The notes under the pieces are model-generated. The model searched no databases, was not told where the DNA came from, and saw nothing but the letters and a program-made list of their open reading frames with translations. A stretch of 64,000 bases of DNA from Ziziphus jujuba (lineage: Eukaryota > Streptophyta > Magnoliopsida > Rosales > Rhamnaceae). Below, piece after piece: positions 12,540 through 23,469 of this stretch; within the stretch, counting starts at the first letter, position 1; every line of letters begins with the position of its first letter. The stretch covers positions 33,440,501 through 33,504,500 of the forward strand of contig NC_083382.1 of the NCBI RefSeq assembly GCF_031755915.1. The letters run 5' to 3'. Made by a program: the position numbers and the translations under genes.

Positions 12540-13724
12540 CCAAAAAAAAAAAGAAAAAAAAAGAGACTTACTCCTCTCCCACATCTCTAAGAATGTTAGT
12601 GAGTTGGTTTCCAATTCCCAAGTAGAGTGCAGCATCATAAACACTTTGGGTGGGAATGAGAGATTGTGGTGAAATCCCCATTACGGGAACACTCATTAGG
12701 CCTACGGTTCCTGCCACGTAATAGCAGTAAAGATAAAGCTCTTTAAAATTCTCATACCGACTTTTTTTAATGTCCATTCTCATCCCCTCTATCATGTCCC
12801 TGAAAGGCTGCCCCACGTGGTCAAACAAACACAAAATATTATATCAATCTCTTATTCTTTATACAAATTGTAATTCAAATTCATGAAATTCTTTCTGTTC
12901 TGTTGGCCAACTTTTTTTATCAATGAACATGCCATGCAATTTGGTATATAGAAAAATAATATATTATTACCCTAATAGTTGGTTGGATATATGGTAATGG
13001 TAGTTTATGAGAGGACAAAGACAAACTTGGAATTTTATAATAAATGAGTTTCCACTTTAGCACTAAGGGAAAAAAAAGAACCAAATAAAAGTACCTTAAT
13101 ATCTAGAGGGAAGTTGAAAACAGTATCTGTGAGTGCAGCATCAAGCATGTCATAGGGACGTCCATCAAATATGTCATGAAGCCTCTCTTCCCATCTCTCA
13201 AGAACTTCGTAGCTCATGTGGACCGCATTTGGCCCATCAACCAGTTCGTCTGTCCTTCTACACCAAACTGCAATCATCAAAATGATTCAGGAACTTAACT
13301 AAATAAGACTTTTTACTTTTCTCAGAAAAAACCATTTTAGTGGCAGATTTATATTTTAAAGGAAGGATAGAACTTTAGTCTGTGTTAGGAGTTTAGGATC
13401 ATCATGTAATTAAAGAAAGATCTATATTGCCCATATTGCAGGGATTATCTTACCATAAATTGCCCATATTGCTTTTTGTCTTTCTTCCGTCATCAATAAC
13501 GTACCTGCACCAATAGTATACCAAACATATATAAAACCCATATAGATATGGACATGCAAATATTTTGGATTTTCAAAGTATAGCTGTCCTGTATTAGAGC
13601 AAAGATCATGGAGAGGACATTCACATATATATTTGGAAGAACAATAGTGATATCTTATTAAATTCATGAAATACTGATGTATATATATATATATGATTAG
13701 GATACACTATGTTGGCATAGATTC

Positions 13725-13764
<40 letters not shown>

Positions 13765-14205
13765 TACCATTTTCTTTCCCACTAGATTTATTTAGTTCAA
13801 GGCAGTGTAAAAAACATTGGAAAAAGTAAATTGGAGGAGGATAAAGGGAAGTGAAGTAGCACCTAGATAAAAGGTCTTGGCATATTCTGCACAAATTTTC
13901 CTGCACCTTTCATATGCTTGTTCAAGAAAGCTAGGATGAAACCGTGGCTTTCTACAAACATCTTCCCTCATCAAAGGGTTATGGATTAGAGACTGCCTTT
14001 TCACAGTTTCTTGTATGTTAAAATAAGTAAGCGGTACGCCCTGTTTCGATAATTCTGGAAACACAAGACGGCTGCTTTGCTTGGGAGCTATGCTCACTTC
14101 AGCTCTTGTGCTTGTAATCTTATTAGAGTAGTACTTTTGACACACCAATTTACCACTTCCTTCTCTGATGCATGGCTTTGCTGCTACAGAAAATGTTGAA
14201 CACAT
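11708..14205 (-). CDS. PSY: Phytoene synthase, plastid-targeted (possibly PSY3-like)
   Basis: Six minus-strand exons: 13863-14205, 13454-13504, 13095-13267, 12572-12807, 12239-12431 and 11708-11878. They splice in frame at GT-AG sites to 388 residues, near the 390-440 usual for plants. The enzyme condenses two geranylgeranyl diphosphates to phytoene, the first committed step of carotenoid synthesis, in plastids. Both Asp-rich prenyl-binding motifs are present: DELVD (138-142) and DVGED (264-268, assembled across an exon junction). The signature [10 protein letters not shown] follows the second. The N-terminal 50 or so residues are Ser/Thr/Lys-rich, as expected of a short transit peptide. The divergent C-terminus ([19 protein letters not shown]) and short N-terminus suggest a minor paralogue, perhaps of the PSY3 clade linked to roots, mycorrhiza and strigolactones. 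This sub-assignment is inference. A (GATATT)n repeat lies just upstream of the last acceptor. Confidence 0.93.
11884..11930. repeat. PSY: (ATATCA)n hexanucleotide microsatellite beside the PSY exon 6 acceptor
   Basis: About seven ATATCA-like units lie in PSY intron 5. They end only a few bases upstream (in gene orientation) of the AG acceptor at 11879-11880. On the coding strand the tract reads GATATT repeats, replacing the usual polypyrimidine tract. Confidence 0.85.
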
Positions 14206-15231
14206 TGTTTATGTGTGAGCTTGGAAAGATTAAACTAATCAGGCTGCTAAAAGGTTTAATCTCCGTCTCTACAAAGAAAAGTGATTAAGGATTAAATAAG
14301 GATTCAAATGGAGTTTCCTCTCTTTCTCCATGCCTTTTTCTTTTGATTATCTTAATATAACAAGAGTTTTAGGCTTGTGTTATAGGTGGCCCACTAAACC
14401 AAGTGAATGTATGGTAAGAAAATAATATAAAGAAAAAAAAATGATTTGAGTGAGTGAGAGAATTGGAAAGTTCAATATTCCATTAATGATGGGGTTCATT
14501 TGATATGTTTGGCTTTTAATGGTTTAATAGGTTAAAATGTGGAAGATTAAGGAGGGTCTAATGAAGACGTGAAAAGCTTAAGAAACATAAAAAGCATTGT
14601 TTTGGTAGGAGGGAATAACGGCAACTACGAAGATGCTGGTTTTGTCTTGCTGCAACTTCTGTCTTCTTCTGCATGCTTGGCTTCAGCATCTTTCTCATCT
14701 TTGATACCTCTTGCCTTATGTCTTCCTTCATTTTTTTTAATAAAAAAATTTAATGTTTTGCTTCCTCAATTCAGATCTTACTTGTTCCCACTGTTTTCCC
14801 AATGCAATTTTAATTTTTATAATATGGTTCTTGTTCTTGTATGGAAGGGATGCTGAGTTGGTGCTACCAAATCGAAAAATTATTCATAGCTCAGAGCATT
14901 TTCAATAGAGATGTCGATTGTGAAATTAGACATACCATATAAGCATGGACAGTGTTTTAAGAAAATTAATCTCAAAATTATTTTTTAATGGTAATGTCTA
15001 AAATAAATGTCAAGTTAATATGATCTAAAGATTGTCTTGAATTAAAAAGAATAAATAAATTACAACAAAACATGAATTTTTCTACTTTATAATTTTCTTA
15101 GCAAGCCACACACATACAACTCACTGCTTTAACCCAGCCATATATAGGTAAAACTTAAAACGGTGAAACTCAAAACGGTAAAACTGTACATAATGAAAGG
15201 AGAAATAGGTATGGTGAATCAATAATTTCTT

Positions 15232-15280
<49 letters not shown>

Positions 15281-15984
15281 ATATACATATAGAAAAGGCA
15301 AATTGGAAATTTTATTGATGTTAGCCATTAGAAAAGAAAGTTGGGGTCTCTACAGAACCATCCAACGTATTGGAAGGTGATAATGATAAAAGGAAAAAGG
15401 GATCGTAATGGCTTATAGGTGGGTTTATTGGAAGAGGATGATGGTACTATACACTTTTTGATTGGTTGGAGTCTCTACAGAACTATACAAAGCTGGAGTC
15501 TCTGCATAACTATACAAAGTAAATTGATAGTTGCCAAAAATATGATATTTTGATAGTGATTTTTTAATTTACTAGTGATTATTACAGTAACATTAGTCAA
15601 ATCCATTAAATATATCAAGTATTCCTTTAAAAAAAAAAAAAAAAAGGTGTGAATGTTCGACAAGGAAAAATTACAAGCTATTTTGTCTTCAAATTGACCG
15701 TTTCTTCTTCTTCTTCTTCTTATTATTATTATTATCAGAGTGTTGGAAGTGCAAAGAAAACACCAAAAATAAATAAAATAAAATAAAATAAATAATAAAA
15801 AAATAAAAAAATAAAAAGGAGAAGAAGAAGAAGAAGAAGAAGAAAGGCACCAATTACTTAAAGGTATGGATTGTATGTATAAATGTTCTGTTTGAATGTA
15901 TGTATACAGCTGGGTGTCTACTCCCGAGGATCTCACAAATTTTCCACCTCTCTCACCCATAATTAGTGGGAAATCGAGAAAATG
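14206..15984. other. Intergenic region: PSY upstream region and 3' flank of the plastid membrane protein gene
   Basis: The left part should contain the PSY promoter. The rest is AT-rich with a (CT)n tract at about 15226-15277, poly(A), and (TTC)n/(TTA)n and (GAA)n tracts at about 15700-15845. A 24-base motif beginning GGAGTCTCTACAGAACTATA is repeated in tandem at about 15469 and 15493, with a related copy at about 15343. No gene is supported. Confidence 0.6.
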
Positions 15985-18183
15985 TTACTTGTTTATCTTT
16001 AGACCCATTGTCACAGGCTTAAATGCTGCCAATACAACAGCAAATTTACATGCAAGAAATCCCACCATCCCAAAAATTAGATCTTTTCCTGTGAACACCA
16101 TAGGGAGATCTCCTGACCCATACTTAATTGTGAATAAAACAAAGCCAATTGCCAATGCAACGCTAGACAGTGGGCCTTTATATCCTCCAAACATCTGATC
16201 AGTTGCTCCTGTGTTCTGGGAACCTGATGCTGTAGCTGGTAATTCATCAACAGATCTTTGCAATAGCAGCAGATACAAGAAGCCGCTGATCCCACCAACT
16301 AAAAATGCAAAACCAGCATTTTCCCCGGCTGAAAAAGATGAAGCTGAGGTGCCAATAAAGATCAAGATGGTATCATAAAGTAGCAAAGAAAACTTAAGAT
16401 TAGCATATTCTCTCATGCTTTCCTCATTTGATATCCCTGGGCTTCCAAGTAAAGTTGATCCAGAAAGGCTTTCGCTGAACAAGGTGGATGGATCAACTCC
16501 AGATAACGTGGTTACAAAACTAGGTCTAAGTTCTACCATGGAATTATTACTTCCCTCCCCAAGCAGGATATCCTCAGCTTCGAACTCATATTTGAAACTG
16601 ACATACTCAAGTTCACCTCCAGCTTTCTCTTTCACTGAAGTTTGGCTCCGGCTGATAACAGTCAAGCTGATGCTTCCTAATCTCCACTGGCCTGACCTTA
16701 GAAAGTTTTGAGAAAAAATTTAGAATGGTTTAATCACGGGTCATATGCAAGTGAGGTTGGTTTGAAAGTTCAGAGTCAATCCTTGAGCAACTCAATTAAA
16801 GTTGTATATGCAAATCTGATAAGGGCGGTCTCAGTTTAACATAGGCAGCCCTTTGGATATGAACTTGAGCAAATAAATAATGCATGAATGGATATCTATG
16901 GATTAAATTAAGATCTCTCGTTTGTAACTAAATATTCAAAGCAATAGCATATTGCAACTAAATTTTTATAACAGACTGACCTGATTCAAGACCGATCCAA
17001 AGAGCTTCAACTTTTCCAAGTTTAGGTCCCTCAAAAGTGAACACATCTACAGAACCTCTTTGAAAATGGAGTATGCCATTATGCGACTCTGAAAAATAAT
17101 CTGTAACCAAACTTGCAGATATTCTCTGTAATATAGAATCTCCATTTTGGTTTATCAAGCATAGGAGAATTCCAGAATTCAAGTTAGTCAGATTGGAACC
17201 AAAGATATTGCTAGTGCCCAACTTCACCATATACAAAGACCGAGACCCATCATCATCAGCATCCCAAAAGGATGTGAAAACCTTTCTGGCTGAGGTATCT
17301 GTGCGGAGTTTCACTTCTGTGGCTGGCAAAATGCGTGAAGGCTTTGCATAATCCTGAAAATCTGTGATATTAACAAGATTTTTATTAGTTTACCGGAATA
17401 TTGAAGGATTGAAGAATGATCGAATCTAATGGCAAAAGCTTTTTGAAAAAAATATTTTGGATTCAACAACAATTTATATAGACTCATAAAGGGGCACTCA
17501 ATCCACCTGCCTCATAACGGAAAAGAAGTACTTGGCATCAGGGTAGTGAGCAAAGATACAAGAAACAGTCCAAAATCGCTAGAAACAAGAAGAAATCTGT
17601 GGCCTCCATAGAAAAGACAACCAAAAAGGCCAAAACTTTAAATGAAATGCATTCTGATATACCATTTTGGGTTTTGTTTTCTAACATTTTCTTAATCGAC
17701 AGCCCTTACTATTATGATAAAAGGAGGTATTTTAGCCAAAGTCCCAGACTTGCGGGGTGTAATTAGACAGCTGGAAAATAAGAAAGTTGCAAACTGTTCT
17801 TCTAAAGGAGGTATTTTCAGCCAAAGTGTCAGACTTGCGGAGTCTGTAGTTAGACAGCTGGAAAATTAGAAAGTCGCAAGATTGTTCTTTTAATAGTATT
17901 TGACTATAAAATTCCAGGATTTTCTCATGGTTCAGAAACCCAATATATAGCAAAAAAGTGAAAAAAGGGAGTGAGTGGGTGTACCTTGGAATTCGAATTG
18001 TTTGCAATGAATCAGAGGAAGGGGAAGACAACCCGTATTTGAACCAAACTTTCTGATGTGATATGCGGTCTCTGGCTTTCCCTTTCTTCTTCCCAAGAAG
18101 CTCTGACGTGTTGCAGAGATTGGATGCCTCAGTGGAACCGACTCCATCGCTGCAAATTCAGAAACTTGCACAAGACGGTTCAT
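15985..18183 (-). CDS. Probable plastid membrane protein with N-terminal PLAT-like region (DUF7755-type), function unknown
   Basis: Three minus-strand exons (17985-18183, 16981-17361, 15985-16691) join at GT-AG sites into 428 residues. The start at 18183 is the first ATG; a second in-frame ATG 12 codons on (MESVPLRHP) sits in good context and may be the real start. The N-terminal 60-70 residues are basic and Ser-rich, consistent with a transit peptide. The middle (KVFTSFWDADDDGSRSLYMV to DVFTFEGPKLGKVEALWIGL) reads like a lipid- or ligand-binding beta-sandwich such as PLAT/LH2. The C-terminal part has about four hydrophobic segments (FSLLLYDTILIFIG, FAFLVGGISGFLYLLLL, SSVALAIGFVLFTI, MVGFLACKFAVVLAAF), so it is membrane-anchored. 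I recognise it only as a conserved green-plant protein and assign no reaction. Intron 1 holds a tandem repeat. Confidence 0.75.
17720..17895. repeat. Imperfect tandem repeat of about 94 bp in intron 1
   Basis: Unit 1 (about 17720-17813) and unit 2 (about 17814-17895) share AAAGGAGGTATTTT, CCAGACTTGCGG-like and TTAGACAGCTGGAAAAT blocks with a few mismatches. It lies within the first intron of the plastid membrane protein gene. Confidence 0.8.
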
Positions 18184-18249
18184 ACATCAAGGAAATCACA
18201 ATTCTATAATATGTAAAATCTTTGTAGTGTTTATTTACATTCCAACGAG

Positions 18250-18321
18250 GCGTTTGTAGTCCAACGGTTAGGATAATTGCCTTCCAAGCAATAGACCCGG
18301 GTTCGACTCCCGGCAAACGCA
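18250..18321 (+). tRNA. tRNA-Gly(UCC): tRNA-Gly, anticodon UCC
   Basis: A 72-nt cloverleaf. Acceptor stem GCGTTTG pairs with CAAACGC at 18314-18320, with A as discriminator. The D-arm carries TAGTCCAACGGTTAGGATA (A box). The anticodon arm is ATTGC-CTTCCAA-GCAAT, giving anticodon UCC, which reads GGA. The T-arm has GGTTCGACTCC (B box). There is no intron and no encoded CCA, as expected of a nuclear tRNA gene. A T-run termination signal lies about 15 nt downstream. Confidence 0.95.
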
Positions 18322-18948
18322 ATTATTATTATTACTTTTTTTTTTAAATATTTCCTACGCCAGCTATTTTCGACCTTATAGTTGTTTTTCCCCACAGAAT
18401 TCTTAAAGTCGTTTCTCACCACAAAATTATTAAGTTGGAAAGTAAATTTTTTTAATTTTAAAATGCAACAATTAATTCACTCTTTGAGTTTATCAAAAGG
18501 GGCCAAAAAAAAGAAAAAAAAAGAAAGGAATTTCCATTAGATGTTCCGTAGCTTATCCATGTTCTACAGCAGCTTATCCTTCTACGATAATAATAAAATA
18601 TTATATAATTGAAAAGGGGCCAAAAAAGAAAAGGGGCCAAAAAAGAAAAAAAAAAAAGTGATAATGGTTTGCACGCAACAGTGACTAGTTTTGAGGAGCG
18701 TTAGGCTTTGTGTCAACTTGGTCACACTTATTAGGTATAGATTGATCGAGATTCTAGTTGATAAATATCAACAAACTAATCTGAAAACTTCATTTAAATC
18801 CATAATAAAGAAAAGAGCGAGCTAGCATAGCGACTAGACTAGCGAGGCTCAGAACCTAGAAGAAGCAGAAGAAGAGAAGCTAGAAGAGAACAATCCACCC
18901 GCCCTGCAAACTTGCTCTTCTGCTTCTTCTTCTTCAAAATCACAAACC
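18322..18948. other. Spacer and upstream region of polyamine transporter copy 1
   Basis: AT-rich with poly(A/T) runs. From about 18810 it becomes purine-rich (GAAGCAGAAGAAGAG) and then CT-rich just before the ATG at 18949, consistent with a 5' UTR. No separate gene seen. Confidence 0.55.
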
Positions 18949-20367
18949 ATGCCTGATCCTCATGCTCATCGTCGTGATGATGATCATGGTCATGGTCAGG
19001 ACCTCCCCATCACAACCACCAAAACCACATCCACCACAGCCACCAGGAAGAAGTTATCGCTGATCCCTCTCATCTTCCTCATCTACTTCGAAGTGGCTGG
19101 CGGACCCTACGGCGAAGAGCCATCCGTCCTAGCCGCCGGGCCCCTCTTGGCCATCCTTGGTTTCCTCATCTTCCCTTTCATATGGAGTGTCCCAGAAGCC
19201 TTGGTCACCGCCGAACTGGCCACGACATTCCCTGGAAACGGGGGTTTCGTGATATGGGCAGAGCGAGCCTTTGGTCCATTCTGGGGATCCCTAATGGGTA
19301 GTTGGAAATTCCTGAGTGGGGTCATCAACATCGCCTCCTATCCTGCTCTTTGCATCGACTATATGGACAAGATTGTCCCTGTTTTTCAATCCGGTTGGCC
19401 TCGCTATGTTGCAGTCACTGTTCTCACTCTGCTTCTTTCTTTTCTCAACTACACCGGTTTGACCATCGTCGGCTATGCTGCTGTTGTCCTTGCCATCATC
19501 TCTCTTTCACCTTTCATTGTCATGACTCTGATTGCCATTCCCAAGATTCATCCCCACCGTTGGATCAGCTTGGGCCAGAAGGGGATGAAGCATGATTGGA
19601 ACTTGTTCGCCAACACCCTTTTCTGGAACTTGAACTTCTGGGACAATGTCAGCACTTTGGCTGGAGAAGTCGAGAAACCCCAGAAGACTTTCCCTCTGGC
19701 TCTTTTTGTGGCCGTGATTTTCACTTGCTCCGCTTATGCGGTACCGCTTATCGCTGTCACTGGGTCCGTCTCTGTGGACCAGAACAGATGGCAAAATGGG
19801 TTCCACGCAGAGGCTGCGCAAATCATCGCTGGCAAATGGTTGAAGGTGTGGATTGAAGTTGGCGCCGTGTTATCGGTAATTGGGCTGTTTGAAGCCCAGT
19901 TAAGCAGCTGTTCTTACCAGCTTCTTGGCATGGCTAATTTGGGTATTCTGCCAGAGTTCTTTTCGGTTCGGTCCAAATGGTTCCACACCCCATGGCTTGG
20001 GATTCTGCTTTCCACTTGCATTGCTCTGGCAGTTTCCTTCATGAATTTCACGGATATAATTTCGTCTGTGAATTTCTTGTACAGTCTGGGGATGTTGCTG
20101 GAATTCTCATCCTTTATTTGGCTGAGAAGAAAGTTTCCTACTTTGAAGAGGCCCTACAGAGTCCCCATGGGGATTCCAGGTTTGATAGTAATGTGCTTAG
20201 TTCCGTCTGGGTTTTTGATATTTGTGATGGCTGTTAGCTCTAAGGAGGTCTACTTGGTCAGTGGATTGATGACTGCGGGTGCAATTCTGTGGTACTTCTT
20301 TATGAATTTTTGCAGGTCAAAGAACTTGTTTAAGTTCAGCAAAGATCACCAAATTGAAGAGCAATGA
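18949..20367 (+). CDS. PUT4: Polyamine/amino-acid permease, PUT4-like (copy 1 of 4)
   Basis: Intronless, 472 residues. Member of the plant PUT/LAT branch of the APC superfamily: proton-coupled uptake of polyamines (and paraquat), with about 12 membrane segments, in plasma or organelle membranes depending on the paralogue. Hallmarks are the unwound TM1 motif GGPYGEEP (51-58), [18 protein letters not shown], and WNLNFWDN (226-233) followed by [16 protein letters not shown]. The soluble N-terminus is His/Asp/Thr-rich, and the C-terminal tail ([12 protein letters not shown]) is cytosolic. The ATG is in good context (AAACCATGCC), matching copy 2. Overall it is closest in my recognition to Arabidopsis At3g13620 (PUT4). 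A retrotransposon sits only about 340 bp after its stop and may limit its 3' UTR. Confidence 0.9.
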   Translation: MPDPHAHRRDDDHGHGQDLPITTTKTTSTTATRKKLSLIPLIFLIYFEVAGGPYGEEPSVLAAGPLLAILGFLIFPFIWSVPEALVTAELATTFPGNGGFVIWAERAFGPFWGSLMGSWKFLSGVINIASYPALCIDYMDKIVPVFQSGWPRYVAVTVLTLLLSFLNYTGLTIVGYAAVVLAIISLSPFIVMTLIAIPKIHPHRWISLGQKGMKHDWNLFANTLFWNLNFWDNVSTLAGEVEKPQKTFPLALFVAVIFTCSAYAVPLIAVTGSVSVDQNRWQNGFHAEAAQIIAGKWLKVWIEVGAVLSVIGLFEAQLSSCSYQLLGMANLGILPEFFSVRSKWFHTPWLGILLSTCIALAVSFMNFTDIISSVNFLYSLGMLLEFSSFIWLRRKFPTLKRPYRVPMGIPGLIVMCLVPSGFLIFVMAVSSKEVYLVSGLMTAGAILWYFFMNFCRSKNLFKFSKDHQIEEQ

Positions 20368-20706
20368 CTACTAAACTAAAACTACGAGTCTTTGTAGCAA
20401 CATTTATAATTGTGATCAACTTTGATTTTTCTTTTTCTTCTTGTTATTGTTATTCCTTTTCTTGGCTTTGAGATTAGAAGAATGTGCAGGTCAGGGCTGG
20501 AGACCCACAATTAGATGTTGTTTGTACTCCACTATCCATGTGTACATACTTCATGATTTCAAAGAATTAGTTGAAGTAGTTAATTATCTATTCTGATTTC
20601 TGTTTCATTGCTTTCTTTTTGAAGAAAATAAAAAAATGAGGTTAGAATTAATTGGTAACACATCTTAATTATCACTACGTATTGGGATAATACTATAATC
20701 AAATAG
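20368..20706. other. 3' flank of transporter copy 1 up to the retrotransposon
   Basis: Ordinary AT-rich 3' UTR or spacer. An AATAAAAAAATG-like run near 20628 could be a polyadenylation signal. Ends at the GGGGT target site of the LTR element. Confidence 0.5.
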
Positions 20707-20711
20707 GGGGT
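20707..20711. repeat. Target site duplication GGGGT (left)
   Basis: GGGGT directly precedes the left LTR. The identical GGGGT follows the right LTR at 27002-27006. This is a 5-bp duplication typical of LTR retrotransposon integration. Confidence 0.92.
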
Positions 20712-21829
20712 TGATACGAACCTAGGACGACCTGCTCCTAAACCCGTATTATATTAGCGCGGATCTTAATTAAGTTCAAGTTCTAATGGATTGAACCTCA
20801 ACCCCTAACCAACCTGTGGTTAGAAACCTTGGTATATTGTAAACGCCACAATAGGGGATGGAAAACCTATTGATAAGTCAAGCTAAAACAACCAATTCTC
20901 TAATGTTGTTTTAGGTGTTCTCAGAGAACAAAAAGATAATTAATCTCACAAATATTTTCTTAATCAAATCCAAGTTGTTTTCTTATTGATAACTAAGCCT
21001 TTAAATAGGTTACAAAGCCACGAAATAAAACCCTAGAACATAAAGAAAAACAGCCACCACACATAAAGAAACCTAGTTGGTTGAAACTATACTTCCTTTC
21101 CTAATCTAAGTTTGATTAATTAATTCCTTTATATTAAATTAGGAATTAATTAATTTACAATGGAAAGAATAAAATAAAAACCTTCCTGAAGTTATTTTTC
21201 CTGAAAATAAAAACCAAAAAGTAATGGTAGTTTCCTAAAACAAAAAGTAAAAACAAATTAGGAAACTAAAAATGCTAGCCTTTTTGATCAAGTTGACTTT
21301 GATCAATCTTTGACCTCTTTGAGCTTCAAATCAGCTTCTAGATGCTTTTTAGGATGCCAAATAAGCTGAATATGAAGTCCCACACGTTGCCCATGCTTGG
21401 AAAAATAAGAAAAGACTAATACAGTAAAGCCAGCAAGCAATACAGCAAATTCGGCCAAATTGTTGATGCTGTCCGTACAAGCCCTTTTTGATTGCATTTG
21501 AGGCTGCTTTAACTTGATTCCATGACCTCTTAGGCATATGTATTGAACCCATAAAGCATTGGAACCATTTCATGCTTCCCGGACTCCAAAAATGTACCAA
21601 AACCGTCACCCGGGTCCGTATCGGCTTCCACCACTTGGATGCTTTGAATAGGCTTTGTATCTTCAAGTATGGACAAGCTCTGTTGAGATTGATTACCCCC
21701 TGTATAAATACTCCCAGGTTGTCCTTAAATCTCTTAATTTGAGCTCTTGTGATTGGCCTAGTCTTCATCCGTGTCAAGTCAGCACCACAGCGGGTTATCG
21801 GTAGAGAGGGCTCGGACGGAATCACATCA
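20712..21829 (-). repeat. Left LTR (3' LTR of the element)
   Basis: 1118 bp, begins TGATACGAACC and ends GGAATCACATCA on the plus strand, the same length and boundaries as the right copy. It contains the end of the pol-remnant frame (stop at 21349-21351). Confidence 0.95.
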
Positions 21830-23469
21830 TTCCCCTCCTCTTGAAAAGGATTTGTCCTCAAATCAAGATCATCACCTGCAGCAAAAGGAGTTAAATCAGC
21901 AACATTAAATGCAGCACTCATGTTATACTCACCCGGTAAATCAAGCTTGTAGGCATTCTTGTTATTCGGCTCCAAAACTTGAAAAAGTCCATCCATAGGC
22001 AGCATGAGCTTTGACTTTCTTTGTTTAGGAAACCTTTCCTTTCGTAAGTGCAACCAAGCCAATTCTCCTGGGTCAAACACTATTACAACAAAATCTAGAA
22101 ATACATGCTCATTATGGTAAAAATTACACTTTTTAAAATTAGCAAACAATATTTCCCAAATTTTCAAATTGCCACTAAGTAAAGCTCTCAACAATGCAGA
22201 TAAAGTTCTATGCAATAAAGACATCTTTAAATAAGTATCTTTAAAATTCATGGTCAGCAATGATTTCTTATTCATAATTACTTTATTAACATCACCAAAG
22301 CTAAGATAAAAATTTATATTCTTCCTTTCTTGTCTTCCTTTTCCTTTCTCACTCAATGCCATCTCATCTTCCTCACTCTCGGCTTTTGCACCAAATTTTT
22401 CACTCTTGGTTTTATTAAAATCTTTCCACACAACCTGAGTATTAGAAGACTTACCTTGGATAGAAAGCTCACCTTTTCCCTCTTGATTGGATGGTAGTCC
22501 ACTTGGAATTTCATTTGGGAAGACATCTCCAAATTCCTTCAAAAGAGAAATCATTGAACTTCGCAATTCAAGTTCTTCAATATTAGTTTGATCATTAAAA
22601 TAATTTTCTTTATAAATCATGACCAGCAAAGGTTTCTTACACTCAATAACCTTATTAATATCCCCTAAACTTAAATAAAAGTTGCTACTTGACCTTTCTT
22701 TTCTTTCTTTTTCTTTTTCTCTCTCGGATTGGCACAAACCTTTGGATTTCCCTTCCTTCTCCAAGCTCTCGGGTTTGCCACTTTCTTTCCCCTCTCTTTT
22801 GGTTTTTCCTTGATCTTTCCACTCAATATGAGTCTTATAAACCTTACCTTGATCAGCAACCTCAATCTTACCTCCTTGAAAGGATGGTGAAGCCGTTGGT
22901 GCCATACTTGCTTTTTCCTTGAGCTTTTCGGCTTCTCTCCTTTGTTGCATTTGTAATTGGTCTTTGTAAACCTCTTTAGGAGATAATGGTTCCAGCTTGA
23001 TCTTCTTCCCTTTAAACTTGAAAACAATACTATTTTCTCGACCAAAATGAGTAGCATCTTTATCAAATTTCCATGGCCTACCTAATAGTATATGTCCAGC
23101 AATCATTTGTACAATATCACATAAAACTACATCCTCATATCTACCTATATTAAATTTTACTTTGGCTTGTTTGTTTACTTTCATCTCACCACTATCATTA
23201 AGCCATTGTAATCTATAAGGTTCTGGATGTTTAATAGTTATTAAGCCTAATTTATCAACTACAATGTTACTAATTACATTTGTACAACTTTCACTATCAA
23301 TAATCATACTACAAATCTTACTTTGAATTTCACATCGGGTGTGGAAGATGTTCTCTCTTTGAATTTCATCCTCATCTTTGTATGCAGCAAGTACTCTCCT
23401 AGAAAGCAAGTTTAATTCAGCATTGGATGCTTGCAAGGTTTCGGGTTCATCCTCCAAGTCCTCCTCCTC
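21349..23469 (-). pseudogene. Pol remnant: protease-like segment, duplicated linker, integrase C-terminus
   Basis: About 700 codons in the same frame as gag but separated from it by one TAA at 23470-23472. No ATG follows that stop, so translation would need readthrough. The N-terminal part resembles a retropepsin region (MIIDSESCTNVIS; most relatives have DSG where this has DSE) followed by HILLGRPWKFD. A linker (SLLKEFGDVFPNEIPSGLP) marks where reverse transcriptase normally begins, but none follows. A NFYLS-GD-NKVI block occurs twice. The frame then jumps to integrase-like RTLSALLRALL and HLRKERFPKQRKSKL, YKLDLPGEYNMSAAFNVADL. The C-terminal tail (MKTRPITRAQIKRFKDNL) lies inside the left LTR. 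Non-functional for replication on its own. Confidence 0.85.
21830..21842 (-). other. Polypurine tract of the retrotransposon
   Basis: On the minus strand this reads AAGAGGAGGGGAA, directly abutting the LTR start TGATGTGATTCC. This is the usual plus-strand primer position. Confidence 0.88.

Noticed and set aside
15475..15960. 161-codon minus-strand frame downstream of the plastid membrane protein gene
   Set aside because: It is built from (TTC)n, (TTA)n and poly(T) translations (Ser, Ile, Arg and Phe runs) and is low complexity.
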